From the NCBI RefSeq assembly GCF_001792775.2, contig NZ_MLGE02000022.1, positions 1-33,558 on the forward strand: a DNA stretch of 33,558 nt, written 5' to 3'. This DNA comes from Staphylococcus pseudintermedius. GTDB lineage: Bacteria > Bacillota > Bacilli > Staphylococcales > Staphylococcaceae. Shown piece by piece: positions 15,063-25,725 of the stretch. A program made the translations under genes and the position numbers. Every line of letters begins with the position of its first letter. Positions within the stretch are counted from its first letter, which is position 1. A model generated the notes under the pieces. It saw only the letters and a list, made by a program, of their open reading frames with translations. It was not told where the DNA came from and did not search any database.

Positions 15063-16646
15063 ATGAGTTCGAATACTTTTTTCATTTTATTGCTTGTGGT
15101 GGCACTCGTTGGTATGACATTGATAACAGAAACTGTGCGTCGTATCCGCCATCAACGTATATTGACTTACCATTTGGAACATTTCACACGGTTTGATACA
15201 ACCGAAAATCCTCACGCTGTTTATGATGCATATTTCAATTCTCGGCATACTGCTAGAAATACGATAATCGACGACAAAACATGGTCAGATTTATCAATGG
15301 ATCTCCTGTTTGACAAACTCAATGCGACATACACGTCCATAGGTGAAAATCATTTATATAGTGCATTACGATTACAAACGTCACTCGTTCATTATGAATT
15401 TTTAGAGCGGCTGCGTCCATACCCGAATCAGCATCGAGAAATCGTGAAAAGACTCGTTGACCTCGGAAAGTCGATTTATCTCAATTATGACAAAGACATA
15501 TTAAAACAACAATATCAGTGGGTTTATGCATTTTTACTTGCTATGCCGTTTGTAGGCCTTATGATTAGTTTTTTCAATTTAGGTATTGGTCTTTTATGGA
15601 TTTGTTTTGCTTTCTTTCTCAATATTATTATTAGTTTTCGTTACAATTACTATGTAGAAAAAGATTTAAAGCAACTTTTCATTATGGGACGGGTCGTAAG
15701 AGAAACTGAAATACTTTCAAAAATGACAATAACACCTGAGTTCAATCATTCATTAAAACCATTAAGTTCGATTTCGCGGTTACGTTTTTTATTAATTAAC
15801 GTCGAAACGATTCCAGGATATTTCGTAATGGTTTTTAAGTATATGTTTTTAGTCGATATTCATTTATACGCCACACTCGTTCGTCGTTTTATTAAACATT
15901 ATGATACCGTTTTAGAATGTTACCGCTATATCGGAGAATTGGATAGTTTATTAGCAGTGTATCAATATCGTTATCATCACGATACGTCTGAGCCTGTTGA
16001 AGCAGATCATGTCACATTTGAAGGTTTGACCCATCCACTGATTGATGAAGCGGTACCGAATGACTTCGATTTCAATCAAAATGTTTTGATAACAGGGTCT
16101 AATGCTTCTGGTAAGTCAACATTTATGAAAGCTGTCGCATTGAATCTCATCATGGCTCAAGCGATACGTACAGTGACCGCTGACAAGTTTCACTACACTC
16201 CTGGTATGGTAAAGACGACAATGGCAAATGCCGATGATGTCACAAGTGGCGACAGTTACTTTATGGCAGAATTGAAATCACTCAAACGATTGTTTCTTCA
16301 AGATGCAGCCGTTCAACATTATTATTTTATTGATGAAATTTTCAAAGGGACAAATACTACTGAACGTGTCGCCGCTTCACACGCCGTCCTGGATTATTTA
16401 AACCAACTGTCTCATTTAAAAATTATCGCAGCGACACATGATATTGAATTAACAGAAGTTTTAGCTCATCAATATGCTAATTATCACTTTAATGAGCATG
16501 TGACCGACGGAGAAATTGTGTTTGATTATCACATTAAAGAAGGACCGGCAAATACGAGAAATGCGCTGGAATTAATTCGCATCATGCAGTTTCCAAATCG
16601 TATTTACACGGATGCTCAAGCATATGTGAAGCAACTTGAAACTTAA
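15063..16646 (+). CDS. Membrane-anchored MutS-like ATPase
   Basis: This 527-aa protein has the MutS C-terminal ATPase domain but no mismatch-recognition domain. Residues 5-22 form an N-terminal membrane helix, and a hydrophobic hairpin lies at about 155-198 (YAFLLAMPFVGLMISFF and onward). The ATPase shows Walker A TGSNASGKST (about 345-354), DDVTSGDSYFMAEL, Walker B FIDEIFKGTNTTER (about 421), and the H-loop AATHD. The start ATG at 15063 follows GAAAGGA by 10 nt; an earlier in-frame start at 14997 lacks one. A homologue sits beside the ABC-F gene in S. aureus, where it is annotated as a MutS-family protein. Its role is unknown to me; classical mismatch repair is unlikely given the membrane anchor. 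Confidence 0.88.
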   Translation: MSSNTFFILLLVVALVGMTLITETVRRIRHQRILTYHLEHFTRFDTTENPHAVYDAYFNSRHTARNTIIDDKTWSDLSMDLLFDKLNATYTSIGENHLYSALRLQTSLVHYEFLERLRPYPNQHREIVKRLVDLGKSIYLNYDKDILKQQYQWVYAFLLAMPFVGLMISFFNLGIGLLWICFAFFLNIIISFRYNYYVEKDLKQLFIMGRVVRETEILSKMTITPEFNHSLKPLSSISRLRFLLINVETIPGYFVMVFKYMFLVDIHLYATLVRRFIKHYDTVLECYRYIGELDSLLAVYQYRYHHDTSEPVEADHVTFEGLTHPLIDEAVPNDFDFNQNVLITGSNASGKSTFMKAVALNLIMAQAIRTVTADKFHYTPGMVKTTMANADDVTSGDSYFMAELKSLKRLFLQDAAVQHYYFIDEIFKGTNTTERVAASHAVLDYLNQLSHLKIIAATHDIELTEVLAHQYANYHFNEHVTDGEIVFDYHIKEGPANTRNALELIRIMQFPNRIYTDAQAYVKQLET

Positions 16647-17204
16647 AAGTATACTAAAAATGATTAATATAACGCAAAAGGAGATAGGGCATTAAAATTT
16701 TTGATGTTATTGATGCAATATTCTCGTTAAAATTGCCCTCTCCCACGAATTATGTTTTTGATTGCCCTCATGACTTCGCGTTTCCTAGGGGCTAGCCCTT
16801 CAACTCAATTCGACTTGATTAAACTGTTACACTTGTTGACGCGTTAATGGATTGGGGGGAGCGTTACAGAAATATCATGTGTCACAAAGATTTCGCCGTA
16901 CTGCCCCCGCATGACTGACTCGACTTCTTAAAAGTGTAAACATTGAGAAATCAGACAGCTGCTGCGATAAACAGTAACCACTATTAAAGAGAAGCGGCAA
17001 CTGTCAGCAGTATGCATTCCATCAGGCATCTAAGCCTTCTGGGTAATATTATATGAAATACAGCGAAACTAAGGGCAAGTTTATGAAATCTAGAAAACAA
17101 TAGCATCAACTTTTTATCTAATTTATGCTCATTTTTCGTCGATGTTTTCATCAATAATGAATATAATTCCATCAAAAGCAAGACGTTTATTGTACTAAAT
17201 CATT
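16647..17204. other. Degenerate intergenic stretch with hairpin repeats
   Basis: No intact gene is seen. An imperfect hairpin just after the MutS-like gene (16680-16743, GGAGA-TA-GGGCA pairing with TGCCCTCTCC) may end that transcript. A second (16854-16910) is listed separately. From 16911 to 17204 the sequence is full of stops in most frames and reads like decayed DNA in front of the transposase relic. One open minus-strand stretch at 16984-17181 has no family resemblance and no ribosome binding site. Confidence 0.5.
16854..16910. repeat. Staphylococcal intergenic hairpin repeat (degenerate)
   Basis: The segment runs TGGGGGGAGCGTTACAGAAA to ATTTCGCC and ACTGCCCCCGCA, forming an interrupted stem (GGGGGA/GCCCCC, GAAAT/ATTTC). 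It resembles the scattered staphylococcal element that begins with GTGGGACAGAAAT and ends with ATTTCGTCGTCCCAC. The likeness is from memory; copies elsewhere cannot be checked here. Confidence 0.4.
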
Positions 17205-17393
17205 ATGAACATTATTAGGGGAAGAAATCATTATCAAAGCCATATTGTGGATTATTATTATAAATTAAGAGAGCAGCCTCATGGGAAAACCCACAAGACT
17301 GCCGTAATAGCGAGTATCAATCGCTTATTAAAGACTATTCACTACTTGATAGTCAATAATAAATTATATGATTATCAGAAAGCACCACACTAA
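17205..17393 (+). mobile_element. IS110-family transposase, C-terminal relic
   Basis: A 62-codon open frame reads like the last part of an IS110-family (DEDD) transposase: HIVDYYYKLREQPHGKTHKT, then IASINRLLKTIHYLIVNNKLYDY, and a TAA. The family ends in this pattern (a Tyr-rich helix with Lys-Leu-Arg, a charged turn, then a helix with Ile-x-x-Leu-Leu). The catalytic N-terminal DEDD domain and the Ser-containing central motif are missing, and no matching sequence is readable upstream to 16911. It is therefore an inactive remnant. The element ends were not found; IS110 elements often lack terminal inverted repeats. Confidence 0.75.
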
Positions 17394-17503
17394 CGAAACC
17401 ATATAATCATATACATCATAACACCTTATTCAAAAAAGTGAAAATTGGACGGTCTAGTTCAGTAATGTCAATTTCACTTATTGAACCCTTGACCAATCGT
17501 AGG

Positions 17504-17541
17504 AAAAGGGACTGGGAAAACCAAATATCCCAATCCCTTTT
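17504..17541. terminator. Hairpin terminator before tsaD end
   Basis: AAAAGGGACTGGGA (17504-17517) pairs with TCCCAATCCCTTTT (17528-17541), a 14-bp stem with one wobble and a 10-nt loop. It is nearly symmetric, so it could end the leftward tsaD transcript; T runs are short on both strands. Confidence 0.6.
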
Positions 17542-17628
17542 GATTAAATTTTGTTAGAAAGCGCAGAATGGTTCAGCAATCTCCATGAATCTCTGCATAA
17601 TTGAAATGTTCAAGACCTACTTAACAAC

Positions 17629-18651
17629 TTAATCTCGGTACATCTCGATATCCATACTACTTTGACCGTTCAACGCCATATCTCCACGAATTCCTTTTAA
17701 ATAAATTTCATGCGCTGCTGCACCAATCATCGCCGCATTATCAGTACATAATTTGGGCTCTGGAATTGCAAGCTCTATCCCTTTCTCAGCAGTTGCGACT
17801 TCTAACGCATGACGTAAACCTCGATTACTTGCAACACCACCAGCAACGATGAGTTGTTTGACACCATACGCTTCACATGCACGCATTGCTTTTCCTACGA
17901 GCACTTCAACAACACTATTTTGGAAGCTTGTTGCGACATTTTCTGGAATAATCGGATCACCTTTTTGTTCTAATTGATGTAATTTATTAATGACTGCACT
18001 CTTTAAACCACTAAAACTAAAGTCATAGCTATCCGGTTCTAACCACACTCGCGGAAAGTCGTAAGTGTCTTCCCCTTGAGCGGCAAGTCGGTCAATGGCA
18101 GGGCCACCTGGATATGGTAAGCCAATTTTACGTGCAACTTTATCATACGCTTCACCAACTGCATCGTCACGTGTTTCCCCTATCACTTCAAATTGCAAAT
18201 GATTCTCCATGTAGACAAGCTCTGTATGACCACCTGAAACAATTAAGGCAATCAATGGAAATTTCAAGCCACTTTGAAGTTGATTGGCATAAACATGACC
18301 GGCAATATGATGGACTGGAATGAGCGGCTTATCATTCGCAAAAGCCAGTGCCTTCGCAGCATTCACACCAACGAGTAACGCCCCAATCAGTCCAGGTCCT
18401 TGTGTAACCGCGACAGCATCCACATCTTCAATTGATGTATGGGCCTGTTGTAACGCTTCTTCAATCATGACCGTAATGTTTTCAACGTGATGACGACTCG
18501 CCACTTCTGGAACGACTCCTCCAAAACGTTGATGACTCTCAATTTGGCTTAATACGCTGTTACTTAAAATCGTTTGACCATTTTCAATGACACTCACACT
18601 TGTTTCGTCACAACTCGTTTCAAGTGCAAGAATCTTTGTTTGTTCATTCAT
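17629..18651 (-). CDS. tsaD: TsaD, tRNA threonylcarbamoyladenosine transferase
   Basis: TsaD transfers the threonylcarbamoyl group to A37 of ANN-decoding tRNAs, with TsaB and TsaE. The 340-aa ASKHA-fold protein begins [20 protein letters not shown] and carries the metal-binding pair H115-x-x-x-H119 ([10 protein letters not shown]), VSGGHTEL, the family motif [11 protein letters not shown], and a C-terminal [12 protein letters not shown]. The start overlaps the rimI end by 8 nt, so it is translationally coupled as the last gene of tsaE-tsaB-rimI-tsaD. It was formerly called gcp. The length and motifs are normal and the gene is essential in S. aureus. Confidence 0.96.
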   Translation of the reverse strand: MNEQTKILALETSCDETSVSVIENGQTILSNSVLSQIESHQRFGGVVPEVASRHHVENITVMIEEALQQAHTSIEDVDAVAVTQGPGLIGALLVGVNAAKALAFANDKPLIPVHHIAGHVYANQLQSGLKFPLIALIVSGGHTELVYMENHLQFEVIGETRDDAVGEAYDKVARKIGLPYPGGPAIDRLAAQGEDTYDFPRVWLEPDSYDFSFSGLKSAVINKLHQLEQKGDPIIPENVATSFQNSVVEVLVGKAMRACEAYGVKQLIVAGGVASNRGLRHALEVATAEKGIELAIPEPKLCTDNAAMIGAAAHEIYLKGIRGDMALNGQSSMDIEMYRD

Positions 18652-19114
18652 ATAAATTCACCCACATGACTAATGCATCCTCTCCATCACCATAATAATT
18701 TTTTCGTTTGCCTCCAAATTGGAAACCGAGCTTTCGATACACATGTTGTGCAACGACATTATCGACACGTACTTCTAAACTCATCACTGTCGCTATAGAC
18801 CCCACATAGTTCATCCCATATTTTAATAGCATTTGTCCTAGTCCATGACCTTGATAGGCTGCATCTATCGCAATAGTTGTCACTTGTGCTTGATCGACCA
18901 CGACCCATAAACCTAAGTAACCGATAATGCGTTGGTCATATTCGAGCACGAAATAATGTGCAAAGTTATTTTGTTCCAGTTCATAATAAAAGGCATCAAT
19001 CGTCCATGAACTATGTTGAAAACTCGCCTGCTCTAGGTCAAACACTTCAGGCACATCTTCATGGGACATACGTCTAATTTGAAGCTGATCTTCTATTTTT
19101 GTTGATTCAGCCAA
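18644..19114 (-). CDS. rimI: RimI-like N-acetyltransferase (GNAT)
   Basis: This 156-aa GNAT acetyltransferase is annotated RimI, the ribosomal protein S18 N-terminal acetyltransferase, because of its place between tsaB and tsaD. The acetyl-CoA motif A is [19 protein letters not shown] with the Q/R-x-x-G-x-G/A pattern; motif B contains [20 protein letters not shown], a strong RimI-type signature. It overlaps tsaB by 22 nt and tsaD by 8 nt. The actual substrate in staphylococci is not shown by sequence. Confidence 0.9.
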   Translation of the reverse strand: MAESTKIEDQLQIRRMSHEDVPEVFDLEQASFQHSSWTIDAFYYELEQNNFAHYFVLEYDQRIIGYLGLWVVVDQAQVTTIAIDAAYQGHGLGQMLLKYGMNYVGSIATVMSLEVRVDNVVAQHVYRKLGFQFGGKRKNYYGDGEDALVMWVNLYE

Positions 19115-19749
19115 TTTTGTTCCGCCTCCGATAGTTTTAAATATTGCGGTGTAAAGGTATGAATATCGCGTGGCGCTCCTTTATGTGGGTACATTTGATC
19201 CGCTCGAGGGGGCGCACTTAATCGTTTAAAGGGTGCTAATTCCGTTTCAAATTGTGCCACATCTTCACCTACAAAGATAACGTTGTCGTTTGTTGTCCAT
19301 TGCTCAATTAACCTATCGAGTGGTATATATTGATCCGACATCACATTAACAAGTTCACCTTGTTGCCATTGATAAACACCGGCATAAACGTGTTGTCGTC
19401 TCGCATTGATGACTGGAATAATATACGCATCAGAATATTGAATTTGTGCTGCAATCGCTTTTAACGATGACACGCCATACAATCGAATATTCAATGTGTA
19501 AGCAAGTGTTTTCGCTGTCGTCACCCCGATACGTAATCCTGTATACGAACCAGGACCTTCTGTGACAATAATTTCATCTAAATCTTTCGGCTTCAATTGT
19601 GCTTGTTGTAATAACCATTCAATGAGTGGCATGAGCTGCACCGAGTGATTACGTTTTATCGTTGTCGTATGCGTTATCAATACGTGACCCTCTTGCATAA
19701 TCGCTACTGATAATGGCTGATTGGCACTATCAATCAGTAAACTGTACAT
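19093..19749 (-). CDS. tsaB: TsaB, t6A synthesis dimerisation partner
   Basis: TsaB is the inactive ASKHA paralogue of TsaD and scaffolds the TsaBDE complex. The 218-aa protein starts MYSLLIDSANQPLSVAIM and has the conserved GPGSYTGLRIGVTTAKTLA stretch (about 70-88). It lacks the metal-binding HxxxH seen in TsaD, as expected. It overlaps tsaE by 20 nt and rimI by 22 nt, so the four genes form one tightly coupled unit. Confidence 0.94.
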   Translation of the reverse strand: MYSLLIDSANQPLSVAIMQEGHVLITHTTTIKRNHSVQLMPLIEWLLQQAQLKPKDLDEIIVTEGPGSYTGLRIGVTTAKTLAYTLNIRLYGVSSLKAIAAQIQYSDAYIIPVINARRQHVYAGVYQWQQGELVNVMSDQYIPLDRLIEQWTTNDNVIFVGEDVAQFETELAPFKRLSAPPRADQMYPHKGAPRDIHTFTPQYLKLSEAEQNWLNQQK

Positions 19750-20188
19750 GTTCGATGGCCTCCTTTATCTCTTCAAAATGTGAGCCATGTGCTTCAAAAC
19801 TCAGCTCTCGTTCTGTTTCGTTTATCGTTTGAATGTTGATTTTCAAATAATGTGGTGGCAAATAGTCTTGAATAAATTGACTCCATTCCACTACAGTCAC
19901 CGCTTCATCCTCAAAAAACTCATCAAATCCTAAGTCTTCATCAGAATCTTCTAATCGATAACAATCCATGTGATGAAATTTCAAATGGGTACCTCGATAT
20001 GATTTGATAATATTAAAAGTCGGTGAACTGATAGGACGTTTTACACCTAACGCCTGTCCGATAAATTGACTTAAAGTTGTTTTTCCAGCACCTAGGTCGC
20101 CATCTAATAACAATACATCTTGTGCTTTGAGATAAGTTGCAAGTTGATTCGCAAATGCTTGCATCGCTGTTTTGTTTTTAATTCTCAT
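19730..20188 (-). CDS. tsaE: TsaE, t6A complex ATPase
   Basis: TsaE is the P-loop ATPase that drives TsaBD turnover. From the ATG at 20188 (MRIKNKTAMQAF) it has 152 aa. This start is chosen because AGGAG lies about 11 nt upstream and the length fits the family; an open extension to 20242 begins with an unsupported Met. Walker A is GDLGAGKTT (about 31-39), with SSPTFNII (switch) and the Walker B-like VVEWSQ (about 98-103). It is first in the leftward operon. Its promoter should lie in 20189-20330, but I cannot single it out. Confidence 0.93.
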   Translation of the reverse strand: MRIKNKTAMQAFANQLATYLKAQDVLLLDGDLGAGKTTLSQFIGQALGVKRPISSPTFNIIKSYRGTHLKFHHMDCYRLEDSDEDLGFDEFFEDEAVTVVEWSQFIQDYLPPHYLKINIQTINETERELSFEAHGSHFEEIKEAIEHVQFTD

Positions 20189-20317
20189 TTCGTTCGCACT
20201 CCTGACTCGATTTTCTAACCTATTGTAACAAATTTTTATCATTTTGACCTTATCAACTTACTGGAACATTTAAAGCTCACCACTAATGGAATTTTTCGCT
20301 TCACCGCGCACCTAAAA

Positions 20318-20332
20318 TATTTTCAGAATTTT
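20318..20332. promoter_or_regulatory. CodY-like box upstream of the ilv promoter
   Basis: TATTTTCAGAATTTT matches the CodY motif AATTTTCWGAAAATT at 12 of 15 positions. It lies 12 nt upstream of the -35 element, suited to repression or interference with polymerase. Confidence 0.6.
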
Positions 20333-20344
20333 TTTGATTTACTG

Positions 20345-20373
20345 TTGACTTCTTTTCTAATATAAGGTAAATT
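20345..20373 (+). promoter_or_regulatory. Promoter of the ilv-leu operon
   Basis: TTGACT (20345-20350), a 17-nt spacer and TAAATT (20368-20373) form a SigA-type promoter. It lies between two CodY-like boxes and gives a leader of about 350 nt before ilvD. Confidence 0.65.
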
Positions 20374-20383
20374 AATGACATCT

Positions 20384-20398
20384 AATTTTTAGATAATT
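20384..20398. promoter_or_regulatory. CodY-like box at the ilv transcription start
   Basis: AATTTTTAGATAATT matches AATTTTCWGAAAATT at 13 of 15 positions. It begins about 10 nt after the -10, where bound CodY would block transcription; CodY repression of ilv-leu is established in S. aureus. Confidence 0.65.
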
Positions 20399-20408
20399 CT
20401 TTCTATTC

Positions 20409-20435
20409 TTAACATTAAAGTGCGTTTAATGTTAA
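20409..20435. repeat. Perfect inverted repeat in the ilv leader
   Basis: TTAACATTAAA (20409-20419) and TTTAATGTTAA (20425-20435) are perfect 11-bp arms around GTGCG. It lies early in the ilv leader and has no T run, so it is not a terminator. It could be a protein-binding palindrome or an RNA hairpin. Confidence 0.75.
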
Positions 20436-20529
20436 TTCACACATCTAATCGTCTACATTGTATACGAGATGAACAGTTAACGATGTAGCGAGTTTGACCC
20501 ATTCACGACAGAAAAGGAGCGTATGTACA

Positions 20530-20613
20530 ATGAAAAGACATACAATGATGACCCATACTGTACAAAATCATAATATTATCATTTTATTATTACGCTCAGG
20601 ACTGGAGCTTTAG
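20530..20613 (+). CDS. ilv leader peptide (BCAA attenuator), 27 aa
   Basis: This short frame starts ATG at 20530, 10 nt after AAAGGAG, and ends TAG at 20611-20613. It begins MKRHTMMTHTVQNHN, followed by three Ile codons and three Leu codons in a row (20575-20592), then RSGLEL. Such a run of the pathway's end products just before a terminator is the classic sign of ribosome-mediated attenuation; a leucine-rich attenuator peptide is reported for the S. aureus ilv operon. Three of the key codons are TTA. The peptide itself probably has no other role. An overlapping ATG at 20523 in another frame has poorer spacing and lacks the Ile/Leu run. Confidence 0.88.
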   Translation: MKRHTMMTHTVQNHNIIILLLRSGLEL

Positions 20614-20663
20614 TAGCAATATTACTAAACGCTTAAGTCCTATTTCTAGTTGAATGGGACTTA
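20598..20663 (+). promoter_or_regulatory. Attenuator alternative stems in the ilv leader
   Basis: A long stem forms from AGGACT (20598-20603), AGC (20606-20608) and TTTAGTA (20609-20615) with TACTAAA (20623-20629), GCT (20631-20633) and AGTCCT (20636-20641). Alternatively TAAGTCC (20634-20640) pairs with GGACTTA (20657-20663). A further option is GGGAC (20656-20660) with GTCCC (20672-20676), which would disturb the terminator. The leader-peptide stop codon lies inside the first stem, so ribosome position can choose among these. Confidence 0.7.
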
Positions 20664-20664
20664 C

Positions 20665-20706
20665 AAGGTACGTCCCAGATTCAATTTTGGGGCGTACCTT
20701 TTTTAT
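20665..20706 (+). terminator. ilv-leu attenuator terminator
   Basis: AAGGTACGTCCCA (20665-20677) pairs with TGGGGCGTACCTT (near 20688-20700) with one wobble, followed by TTTTTTA. It stands between the leader peptide and ilvD and would stop transcription when Ile and Leu are plentiful. Confidence 0.88.
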
Positions 20707-20731
20707 TTGAAAAACCGAGGAGGCATTTGAG

Positions 20732-22420
20732 ATGAGAAGTGACATGATTAAAAAAGGAGATCACCAAGCACCGGCGAGGAGTTTGTTACATGCAACAGGT
20801 CAAATAAAATCCCCTACTGACATGGACAAACCATTTATCGCAATTTGTAATTCTTATATTGATATCGTTCCGGGACACGTGCATTTACGCGAACTTGGTG
20901 ATATCGCGAAAGAGGCTATTCGTGAAGCAGGCGGTGTCCCATTTGAATTTAATACGATTGGTGTGGATGATGGTATCGCGATGGGCCATATCGGGATGCG
21001 TTATTCATTACCGAGTCGTGAAATTATTGCAGATGCGGCTGAAACCGTTATTAATGCACACTGGTTTGATGGGGTTTTTTACATTCCGAACTGTGACAAA
21101 ATTACACCAGGGATGTTGATGGCCGCGATGAGAACGAACGTCCCTGCGATATTCTGTTCTGGTGGTCCAATGAAAGCCGGTTTGTCAGCTCAAGGGAAAG
21201 CACTCACTCTCTCATCTATGTTTGAAGCGGTTGGTGCATTTAAAGAAGGCGCGATGACTAAAGAGGAATTTTTAGATATGGAACAAAATGCATGTCCGAC
21301 TTGTGGTTCTTGTTCAGGCATGTTCACAGCGAACTCGATGAACTGCTTAATGGAAGTATTAGGTTTAGCCCTACCATACAACGGGACAGCACTAGCAGTC
21401 AGTGATCAACGTCGTGAAATGATTCGTGCCGCTGCGAAACAACTTGTTGAAAATGTTAAAAATGACTTAAAACCGCGTGATATCGTAACAAAAGAAGCAA
21501 TTGACGACGCATTTGCATTAGATATGGCGATGGGTGGTTCTACAAATACTGTACTGCACACACTTGCCATCGCTAAAGAAGCAGGCATTGATTATGATTT
21601 AACACGTATTAATGAAATTGCGAAAAAGACACCTTATTTATCTAAAATTGCTCCAAGTTCATCTTATTCTATGGATGATGTCCATCAAGCGGGCGGTGTC
21701 CCGGCCATCATTAATGAACTGATGAAAAAAGAAGGTGTACTTCATCCAGATCGTATCACTGTTACTGGTAAAACTTTAAGAGAAAATAACCAAGATAAAG
21801 CAATTACGAATGATGTCGTGATTCGTCGTTTAGACAATCCATACGATCAACAAGGTGGGCTGTCAATTCTTTACGGTAATATTGCTCCAGATGGTGCGGT
21901 GATTAAAGTCGGTGGTGTTGATCCATCTATTAAGACCTTTAAAGGAAAAGCGATTTGTTTTGACAGTCATGATGAAGCGGTTGAAGCGATTGATAACCAT
22001 ACGGTGCGTGCTGGACATGTCGTTGTCATTCGCTATGAAGGTCCTAAAGGTGGACCAGGCATGCCAGAAATGTTAGCCCCTACTTCATCTATCGTCGGAC
22101 GCGGTCTTGGGAAAGATGTTGCATTGATTACAGATGGCCGCTTTTCAGGTGCCACAAGAGGTATTGCAGTCGGTCACATTTCACCAGAAGCTGCTGCAGG
22201 AGGTCCAATCGGCTTAATTGAAGATGGTGATGACATTACGATTGATCTTGTGAATCGCGACCTCACTTTACATGTTGATGACGTGGTACTCGCAGAACGT
22301 CAAGCACATCGTCAACCATTCAAAGCGAAAGTGAAAACGGGTTATCTCGCACGTTATACAGCATTAGTGACAAGCGCCAATACAGGTGGCGTAATGCAAG
22401 TTCCTGAAGACTTACTTTAA
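20732..22420 (+). CDS. ilvD: Dihydroxy-acid dehydratase
   Basis: IlvD dehydrates dihydroxy acids to the 2-keto acids of valine and isoleucine synthesis. The 562-aa protein is full length for the family. Iron-sulfur ligands appear in [10 protein letters not shown] and in [19 protein letters not shown]; the active-site region [11 protein letters not shown] and the C-terminal GRFSGATRG are intact. The start ATG at 20732 follows GAGGAGG by 8 nt. It is the first structural gene after the attenuator. Confidence 0.97.
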   Translation: MRSDMIKKGDHQAPARSLLHATGQIKSPTDMDKPFIAICNSYIDIVPGHVHLRELGDIAKEAIREAGGVPFEFNTIGVDDGIAMGHIGMRYSLPSREIIADAAETVINAHWFDGVFYIPNCDKITPGMLMAAMRTNVPAIFCSGGPMKAGLSAQGKALTLSSMFEAVGAFKEGAMTKEEFLDMEQNACPTCGSCSGMFTANSMNCLMEVLGLALPYNGTALAVSDQRREMIRAAAKQLVENVKNDLKPRDIVTKEAIDDAFALDMAMGGSTNTVLHTLAIAKEAGIDYDLTRINEIAKKTPYLSKIAPSSSYSMDDVHQAGGVPAIINELMKKEGVLHPDRITVTGKTLRENNQDKAITNDVVIRRLDNPYDQQGGLSILYGNIAPDGAVIKVGGVDPSIKTFKGKAICFDSHDEAVEAIDNHTVRAGHVVVIRYEGPKGGPGMPEMLAPTSSIVGRGLGKDVALITDGRFSGATRGIAVGHISPEAAAGGPIGLIEDGDDITIDLVNRDLTLHVDDVVLAERQAHRQPFKAKVKTGYLARYTALVTSANTGGVMQVPEDLL

Positions 22421-22440
22421 TAAAAATGGAGGGGTTCCAA

Positions 22441-24191
22441 ATGACGCAAACTCATCATACTGTGCCACAAAATCACAATGAGTCAGAAGAAACAACACTG
22501 CAACCTGATACGAACGCTTTAAAGTCTGGTGCACAATTGTTAGTTGATGCATTTTTAGAAGAAGGCGTTGAGTACATATTCGGTTATCCTGGCGGGGCTG
22601 TACTCCCCCTTTACGACACATTTTACAACGAGCAAATCAAGCATATTCTCTACCGTCATGAACAAGGTGCAACCCATGCGGCAGAAGGTTATGCGCGCGT
22701 AAGTGGTAAGCCAGGTGTCGTAGTCGTAACGAGTGGTCCTGGAGCAACGAATGCGATTACAGGCATTGCAGATGCATACAGTGATTCGCTGCCACTCATC
22801 GTTATTACTGGTCAAGTGGCGACACCAGGCATTGGTAAAGACGCTTTCCAAGAAGCAGACATTTTATCAATGACAACGGCGATTACGAAACATAATTATC
22901 AAGTCAACGATGTGAAAGAAATTCCGCGCATTATTAAAGAAGCTTTTCATGTCGCAAATTCTGGTCGTAAAGGACCGGTAGTGATTGATTTTCCGAAAGA
23001 TATGGGCATTTTATCAACAGATTCACCCGTCGATAATACAGTCAATACACCTGGCTATTACGTCAATACAAAGCCTGACATTGATGAAATTCAAAAACTG
23101 AATGATTATTTAAAAACGTCAGAGCGCCCTGTCATTTTAGCTGGTGCAGGGATTCATTTCTCTAAATCGAATTCGCAATTACGGCAGTTAGTCGACAAAT
23201 ATCAAATTCCTGTCGTGACGACGCTTCACGGTTTAGGTGCGATTCCTTATGATGACCCCCACTTCTTAGGTATGGGTGGCATGCACGGTTCCTATGCAAG
23301 TAATATGGCATTGACGGAATGTGACTTACTCATTAACTTTGGCTCGCGATTTGATGACCGTTTAGCAAGTAATCCAGATGAATTTGCGCCAAATGCAACC
23401 ATTGTACATGTCGATATTGACCCGTCAGAAATCGACAAAATCATTAAAACTGACCTTGGTATTGTAGCAGATGTTAAAAATGTGATTGAAGCGTTATTAA
23501 AATATGATACGGAAAAAATCAATCACGATGCATGGCTAACAACGATTAAAGGCTATCAAGACAAACATCCATTCAAATATGTCGATGATCCGCTTGAAAA
23601 GTTTTGTAAGCCCCAACGTGCAATTGAATACATTGGTGAAATTACACAAGGTAAAGCTTATGTAGCAACAGATGTCGGCCAACACCAAATGTGGGTGGCT
23701 CAGTTCTACCCTTTCCAAACGTACGGTCAACTGATTACAAGTGGTGGACTCGGAACAATGGGATTCGGTATCCCAGCCGCTATCGGTGCAAAATTTGCAA
23801 AACCAAATGAAACTGTCGTAGCATTTGTCGGTGATGGCGGTTTTCAAATGACGAACCAAGAAATGGCATTGCTGAACGAATTTAACTTAAATATTAAAAT
23901 CGTATTGATTAACAACGGTACGCTCGGAATGGTGAAACAATGGCAAGACAAATTCTTTAACCAACGTTTTTCACATTCAGTATTTAACGATCAACCTGAC
24001 TTCATGAAAATGAGTGAAGCCTATGGTGTTAAAGGCTTTTTAATCGATGACCCGAAATGTTTAGAAGCGCAAATCGATGCGGCATTTTTACACAATGGTC
24101 CTGCATTAATTGAAATTCGCATTTCACCAGTAGAACCTGTATTGCCTATGGTACCAAGTGGCAAAGCGAACCATGAGATGGAGGGACTGTT

Positions 24192-24195
<4 letters not shown>
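22441..24195 (+). CDS. ilvB: Acetolactate synthase, large subunit
   Basis: This ThDP-dependent acetohydroxyacid synthase condenses pyruvate with pyruvate or 2-ketobutyrate, the first common step of BCAA synthesis. The catalytic Glu is E74 in YRHEQGATHAAEGYAR. The ThDP/Mg motif GDGG...N runs from about 465 (GDGGFQMTNQEMALLNEF) to LINNGTLG. The ATG at 22441 is chosen because GGAGGGG lies 6 nt upstream, giving 584 aa. The ATG at 22426 is rejected because that ribosome binding site overlaps it. The first 25 residues or so are a poorly conserved polar extension. It overlaps ilvN by 4 nt (ATGA). Confidence 0.95.
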
Positions 24196-25704
<1,509 letters not shown>

Positions 25705-25725
25705 TTTTTTAAGGAGTGAATGAAA

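Noticed and set aside
16984..17181. Minus-strand 65-codon frame in the decayed gap
   Set aside because: No family resemblance or start signals; the neighbourhood is full of stops and looks like remnant DNA.
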